Position numbers and translations under genes: made by a program | Shown here: piece by piece, positions 61,184-64,000 of the stretch | How the letters are laid out: each line of letters begins with the position of its first letter | How positions within the stretch are numbered: position 1 is the first letter of the stretch | Notes under the pieces: model-generated | Seen by the model: the letters and a program-made list of their open reading frames with translations, nothing else | Told to the model about the DNA's origin: nothing | Database searches by the model: none | Assembly (NCBI RefSeq): GCF_029626025.1 | Contig: NZ_JARUBF010000001.1 | Coordinates: 124,001 to 188,000 of the forward strand | Source: Solwaraspora sp. WMMD406 | GTDB lineage: Bacteria; Actinomycetota; Actinomycetes; Mycobacteriales; Micromonosporaceae | Reading direction: 5' to 3' | DNA length: 64,000 nt

Positions 61184-61945
61184 TCAGGAGATTCGGCGAC
61201 GGTAGGTGACAATCGCGAGGGTGTACGCGATGACGAGGATGCCGACGCACCAGGCGAGGGCGATCCAGATGTCGGCGCCGACCGGCTGCTGCGCGAACAG
61301 ATTGCGGATCGCGTCGACGATGGCCGTCACCGGCTGGTGCTCGGCGAAGGCACGTACCGGTCCGGGCATGGTGTCGGTGGGCACGAAGGCCGAGCTGACG
61401 AACGGCAGGAAGATCAACGGGTACGAGAATCCGCTCGCGCCGTCCACGCTCTTCGCGGTGAGCCCGGGGATGACGGCGAGCCAGGTCAGTGCGAGGGTGA
61501 ACAGGATCAGGATGCCGGCGACCGCGAGCCAGGCAAGCACCCCCGCGCTCGTACGGAAGCCCATCAGCAGTGCGACGCCGACGACGACCACGAGCGAGAC
61601 GAGATTGGCGACCAACGACGTCAAGACGTGCGCCCACAGTACCGACGATCGAGCGATCGGCATGGACTGGAATCGCTCGAAGATGCCGCTGCGCACGTCG
61701 AGAAAGAGCCGGAACGCGGTGTAGGCGATCCCGGAGGCGATCGTGATCAGCAGGATTCCGGGCAGCAGGTAGTTGACGTATGTTCCTGACCCGGTGTCGA
61801 TGGCACCGCCGAACACGTAGACGAACAGCAGCATCATGGCGATCGGCGTGATCGCGGTCGTGACGATGGTGTCCGCGCTACGGGCGACGTGCGTCAGTGA
61901 CCGGCCCAGCAGGACGGCGATGTCGCCGAAGGAGTGCCTTGTCAT
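61184..61945 (-). CDS. ABC-2 type permease, daunorubicin-resistance DrrB-like
   Basis: 253 residues with six membrane helices. Family marks are AITPIAMMLLFVYVFGGAI, YVNYLLPGILLITIASG, RSGIFERFQSMPIARSSVL and FPLIFLPFVSSAFVPTDTMP-like (here YPLIFLPFVSSAFVPT). It exports a hydrophobic compound with the ATPase encoded just upstream, whose gene it overlaps (ATGA). The substrate is unknown. Confidence 0.9.
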   Translation of the reverse strand: MTRHSFGDIAVLLGRSLTHVARSADTIVTTAITPIAMMLLFVYVFGGAIDTGSGTYVNYLLPGILLITIASGIAYTAFRLFLDVRSGIFERFQSMPIARSSVLWAHVLTSLVANLVSLVVVVGVALLMGFRTSAGVLAWLAVAGILILFTLALTWLAVIPGLTAKSVDGASGFSYPLIFLPFVSSAFVPTDTMPGPVRAFAEHQPVTAIVDAIRNLFAQQPVGADIWIALAWCVGILVIAYTLAIVTYRRRIS

Positions 61946-62760
61946 AGCTGTTCCTCACCTGTCCGCGCCAGTGGTGGAATTGCTGGCGGACCGTCCTTGT
62001 CGCCTGCGCCGACGATGGCGAAGAAGACGTCCTCGAGGGTTGGCTGCTTCTCGACGTACTCGACCTTGGCGGGCGGGAGCAGCTGCTTGAGTTCGCCGAG
62101 GGTGCCGTTGACGATGATGTGGCCCTCGTGGAGGATCGCGACGCGGTCGGCGAGACTCTCGGCCTCGTCCAGATACTGGGTGGTGAGCAGTACGGTCGTG
62201 CCCTGGTCAGCGAGTTCCTTGACGGCCTGCCATACCTCGACGCGGGCCTGGGGGTCGAGCCCGGTCGTCGGCTCGTCGAGGAAGATGACCGGCGGGTTTC
62301 CGACCAGACTCATGGCGAGGTCGAGACGGCGACGCATGCCGCCGGAGTACGTCGACACCCTCCGGGCTGCGGCGTCGGTCAACGAGAAACGACCGAGGAG
62401 TTCGTCGGCGATCCTGCCCGGGTTGCGCAGGTGCCGCAGCCGGGCCACCAGAATGAGGTTTTCCCGGCCACTGAGGATCTCGTCGACCGCCGCGAACTGC
62501 CCGGTGAGGCTGATGGACTCCCGTACCTGTGCCGCCTGGGTGGCGACGTCGAAGCCGTTGACGGTGGCGGTCCCCGCGTCCGCCTTGAGCAGTGTGGCGA
62601 GCGCCCGTACGACGGTCGTCTTGCCGGCGCCGTTCGAGCCGAGCAGAGCGAAGATGCTGCCCCGCGCCACCTCGAAGTCCACCCCCCGCAGCACCTTCAG
62701 CTGCTGGTAGGACTTCTCCAGCCCGCGTACGCGGATCGCCGGGGCCTGCCGCGTCGTCAT
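61942..62760 (-). CDS. ABC transporter ATPase, DrrA-like
   Basis: 272 residues, Walker A GSNGAGKTT, signature TYSGGMRRRLD, Walker B VIFLDEPTTGLD, and the DrrA-type C-terminal LEDVFFAIVG. It powers the ABC-2 permease. The start overlaps the preceding gene by ATGA, so the four-gene operon is translationally coupled. Confidence 0.92.
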   Translation of the reverse strand: MTTRQAPAIRVRGLEKSYQQLKVLRGVDFEVARGSIFALLGSNGAGKTTVVRALATLLKADAGTATVNGFDVATQAAQVRESISLTGQFAAVDEILSGRENLILVARLRHLRNPGRIADELLGRFSLTDAAARRVSTYSGGMRRRLDLAMSLVGNPPVIFLDEPTTGLDPQARVEVWQAVKELADQGTTVLLTTQYLDEAESLADRVAILHEGHIIVNGTLGELKQLLPPAKVEYVEKQPTLEDVFFAIVGAGDKDGPPAIPPLARTGEEQL

Positions 62761-63143
62761 CGCGGTTCCTCCGCGCTCGCGGGGTCCTCACCGGCGGCGA
62801 GCGCGATGGCGCGTGACAGCCGGTTCCGTTCCCGGCTCACGTACCCGCCCTTGTCGTAGTTGGCGATCAGCGTCTCCACGAACTCCACCGGGTCGTCTCC
62901 GACGATGTCCCGGATCTGGGTGCCGTCCGCCGCCGCCCGCTCGAACAGGTCGGCGACGTCCTCGAACAGCGACGCCGCACTGTCGCCGTCCATCGCCCCG
63001 AAGTGCATCAGGTACCGCTCGATGGCGTCGACCGCCGCCCGGTACGGCGGTGGGAGCTTGCGCACGCGTGCCTTGTACGCCCGCCAGCGCCGCTTGGGGC
63101 CGACCACCTTGCCGAGGAATCCGTTCTCCGTGTCGAACATCAT
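62757..63143 (-). CDS. DUF1048-type small protein of a PadR/ABC operon
   Basis: 128 residues, mostly alpha-helical: KRRWRAYKARVRKLPPPYRAAVDAIERYL, written here in parts (RRWRAYKARVRKLPPPY; AVDAIERYLMHFG) followed by FEDVADLFERAAADGT and NYDKGGYVSRERNRL. This resembles the DUF1048 proteins that sit beside PadR regulators. The ATG at 63143 has AAAGGAGA upstream and overlaps the PadR stop. Its role is unknown. Confidence 0.78.
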   Translation of the reverse strand: MMFDTENGFLGKVVGPKRRWRAYKARVRKLPPPYRAAVDAIERYLMHFGAMDGDSAASLFEDVADLFERAAADGTQIRDIVGDDPVEFVETLIANYDKGGYVSRERNRLSRAIALAAGEDPASAEEPR

Positions 63144-63472
63144 TGCTTGTCTCCTTTGTGGAGTGTTTCCAGTCGTTCGGAGAGAAAAATCCAGGTCTTC
63201 CAGAACTCGTCGAGGTGCTCCCGCCCCTGGGCATTGAGCGAGTAGACCTTGCGCGGCGGCCCTTTCTCGGACGGGACCTTCTCCACGTCGACGAGGCGTT
63301 TCTGCTCGACCCTGACCAGCAGGGCGTAGACAGTGCCCTCCGCGATGTCGGCGAAGCCCTGCTCCCGGAGCCACGCGGTGATCTCGTACCCGTACGCGGG
63401 TCGCATCGACAGGACCGCCAGGACGATGCCCTCCAGCGTGCCCTTGAGCATCTCCGTCATCTGCCTGCTCAC
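63140..63472 (-). CDS. PadR-family transcriptional regulator
   Basis: 110 residues with the PadR winged helix: LKGTLEGIVLAVLSMRPAYGYEI, EGTVYALLVRVEQKRLV and RKVYSLNAQGREHLDEF, then a short C-terminal helix. PadR proteins usually repress adjacent efflux genes and release on binding a drug. The GTG at 63472 is used; an ATG four codons later is possible. A duplicated 22-bp element lies 20-65 bp upstream and is the probable operator. Confidence 0.9.
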   Translation of the reverse strand: MSRQMTEMLKGTLEGIVLAVLSMRPAYGYEITAWLREQGFADIAEGTVYALLVRVEQKRLVDVEKVPSEKGPPRKVYSLNAQGREHLDEFWKTWIFLSERLETLHKGDKQ

Positions 63473-63491
63473 AGATCACCACCCCGCATGT

Positions 63492-63536
63492 CGGTACTAA
63501 GCAACACTGACTACCGGTACATAGTAACACTGACTA
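63492..63536. promoter_or_regulatory. Duplicated 22-bp element upstream of padR (probable operator)
   Basis: CGGTAC-5 bases-AACACTGACTA occurs twice in direct orientation (63492-63513 and 63515-63536) with a 23-bp period, about two helical turns. It lies 20 bp from the padR start, where autoregulation would be expected. Confidence 0.7.
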
Positions 63537-63591
63537 GCCGCATCGCAAGTACCTCGCGACGGCGCCGACACAGGACCGGAAGCTGAGGGCA

Positions 63592-63717
63592 GTTCCGCCG
63601 CCGGCGGTGCCGGGTTGACCAGTACGGCACATCATCAGCTGTGGTACGCCCGATGAGGACGAGGTGGGCGAACAGGCGGCGGACCTCGTTGCTACTCGGC
63701 GGGATCAGGCTGTGCTC
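63592..63717 (-). pseudogene. Relic of a transposase C-terminus
   Basis: The minus-strand frame reads SLIPPSSNEVRRLFAHLVL, then WSTRHRRRRN, which resembles the C-terminal end (…EIRRLF… WS.WRRRHQ.) common in actinobacterial transposases of the IS701 type. Nothing upstream of it is preserved, so only about 42 codons remain. Confidence 0.5.
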
Positions 63718-63770
63718 GCTTGGGGTGGTGCCCCCTTGGTGGCCTCGGCGGCGCGGGTGACGACGAGGAC

Positions 63771-63953
63771 TTTGCAGTACCAACCGATGCCCGGTTCGTT
63801 ACAAACCCGTTCGAACCAGGCCGCCTGTGCCAGACCGGCGACTGGGTACACTGGACGCCGAACGATGAATTGGAATTCATCGTTCGCATTGACCAGCAGG
63901 TGAAGCTACGTGGTTTAGTATCGAGCGCTGAAAGTCGAGGTACTTCGAAATAA
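63771..63953 (+). pseudogene. Relic of an NRPS adenylation domain
   Basis: The plus-strand frame contains RFVTNPFEPGRLCQTGDWVH, then ELEFIVRIDQQVKLRG, clearly core motifs A7-A8 (normally YRTGDLVRW and GRIDDQVKLRG) of an NRPS. Cys-Gln replaces Tyr-Arg in the motif, the frame ends at a TAA soon after A8, and no start or other domain is present. It is a decayed fragment of another NRPS gene, adjacent to the transposase relic. Confidence 0.7.
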
Positions 63954-64000
63954 TATCATCTGATCCCAGCCGAATTCGTTGCGCCCGGCGCCCCACCACT

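Overview
The window is high-GC DNA with many GTG/TTG starts, strong GGAGG ribosome sites and long gene chains joined by ATGA/GTGA overlaps. This fits a filamentous actinomycete; Micromonosporaceae is my guess from style only. Its theme is metal limitation: three iron boxes of the IdeR/DmdR type lie on the left, and four Zur boxes plus a weaker fifth lie in the middle.

Layout. 1-5430 (minus) is a polysaccharide operon (three family-2 glycosyltransferases and a flippase) with an iron box upstream. 5614-10284 is an iron-box-controlled module: the two enzymes that make 3-amino-4-hydroxybenzoate (DhnA-type aldolase and 3-dehydroquinate synthase II-like protein), an arylamine N-acetyltransferase, a 4-hydroxybenzoate hydroxylase-like flavoenzyme and a DoxX membrane protein. 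10325-11267 holds a flavin reductase overlapping zur. 11393-40924 is a nonribosomal metallophore cluster resembling the coelibactin cluster of Streptomyces coelicolor: two NRPSs with three heterocyclization domains, a thiazolinyl-imide reductase fused to a methyltransferase, a saccharopine-dehydrogenase-like protein, a P450, a type II thioesterase, a second methyltransferase, an MFS pump, an aryl-AMP ligase and a YbtP/YbtQ-like ABC pair. 41038-48725 is zinc-sparing and uptake machinery: C-minus ribosomal proteins S14, L33 and L28, a His-rich protein, a COG0523 GTPase, an Opp-type importer and a [3Fe-4S]-type ferredoxin. 49188-59297 is housekeeping: smpB, a MazEF-like pair and a complete kdp locus with kdpDE. 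The right edge holds a chimeric regulator, a PadR-controlled drug-efflux ABC operon, and relics of a transposase and of an NRPS adenylation domain.

How it works together (inference). When zinc is scarce, Zur releases the divergent promoter at 24504-24522 (NRPS operon and aryl-AMP ligase), the promoter at 42188-42202 (ribosomal proteins and GTPase) and the promoters of ferredoxin and importer. The assembly line reads ArCP-Cy-A-PCP-Cy-A-PCP followed by Cy-A(MT)-PCP-TE. No salicylate synthase is present. Instead a StrS-type aminotransferase, a sarcosine-oxidase/NikD-like flavoenzyme and a luciferase-like monooxygenase surround the aryl-AMP ligase, the set expected for a lysine-derived (3-hydroxy)picolinate starter. 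The first adenylation domain has a Thr/Ser-like half-code, the other two are Cys-like. The predicted product is a pyridine-capped oxazoline/thiazoline-thiazoline-thiazolidine zinc chelator, which may be undescribed. No rRNA, intact tRNA or CRISPR array was seen.
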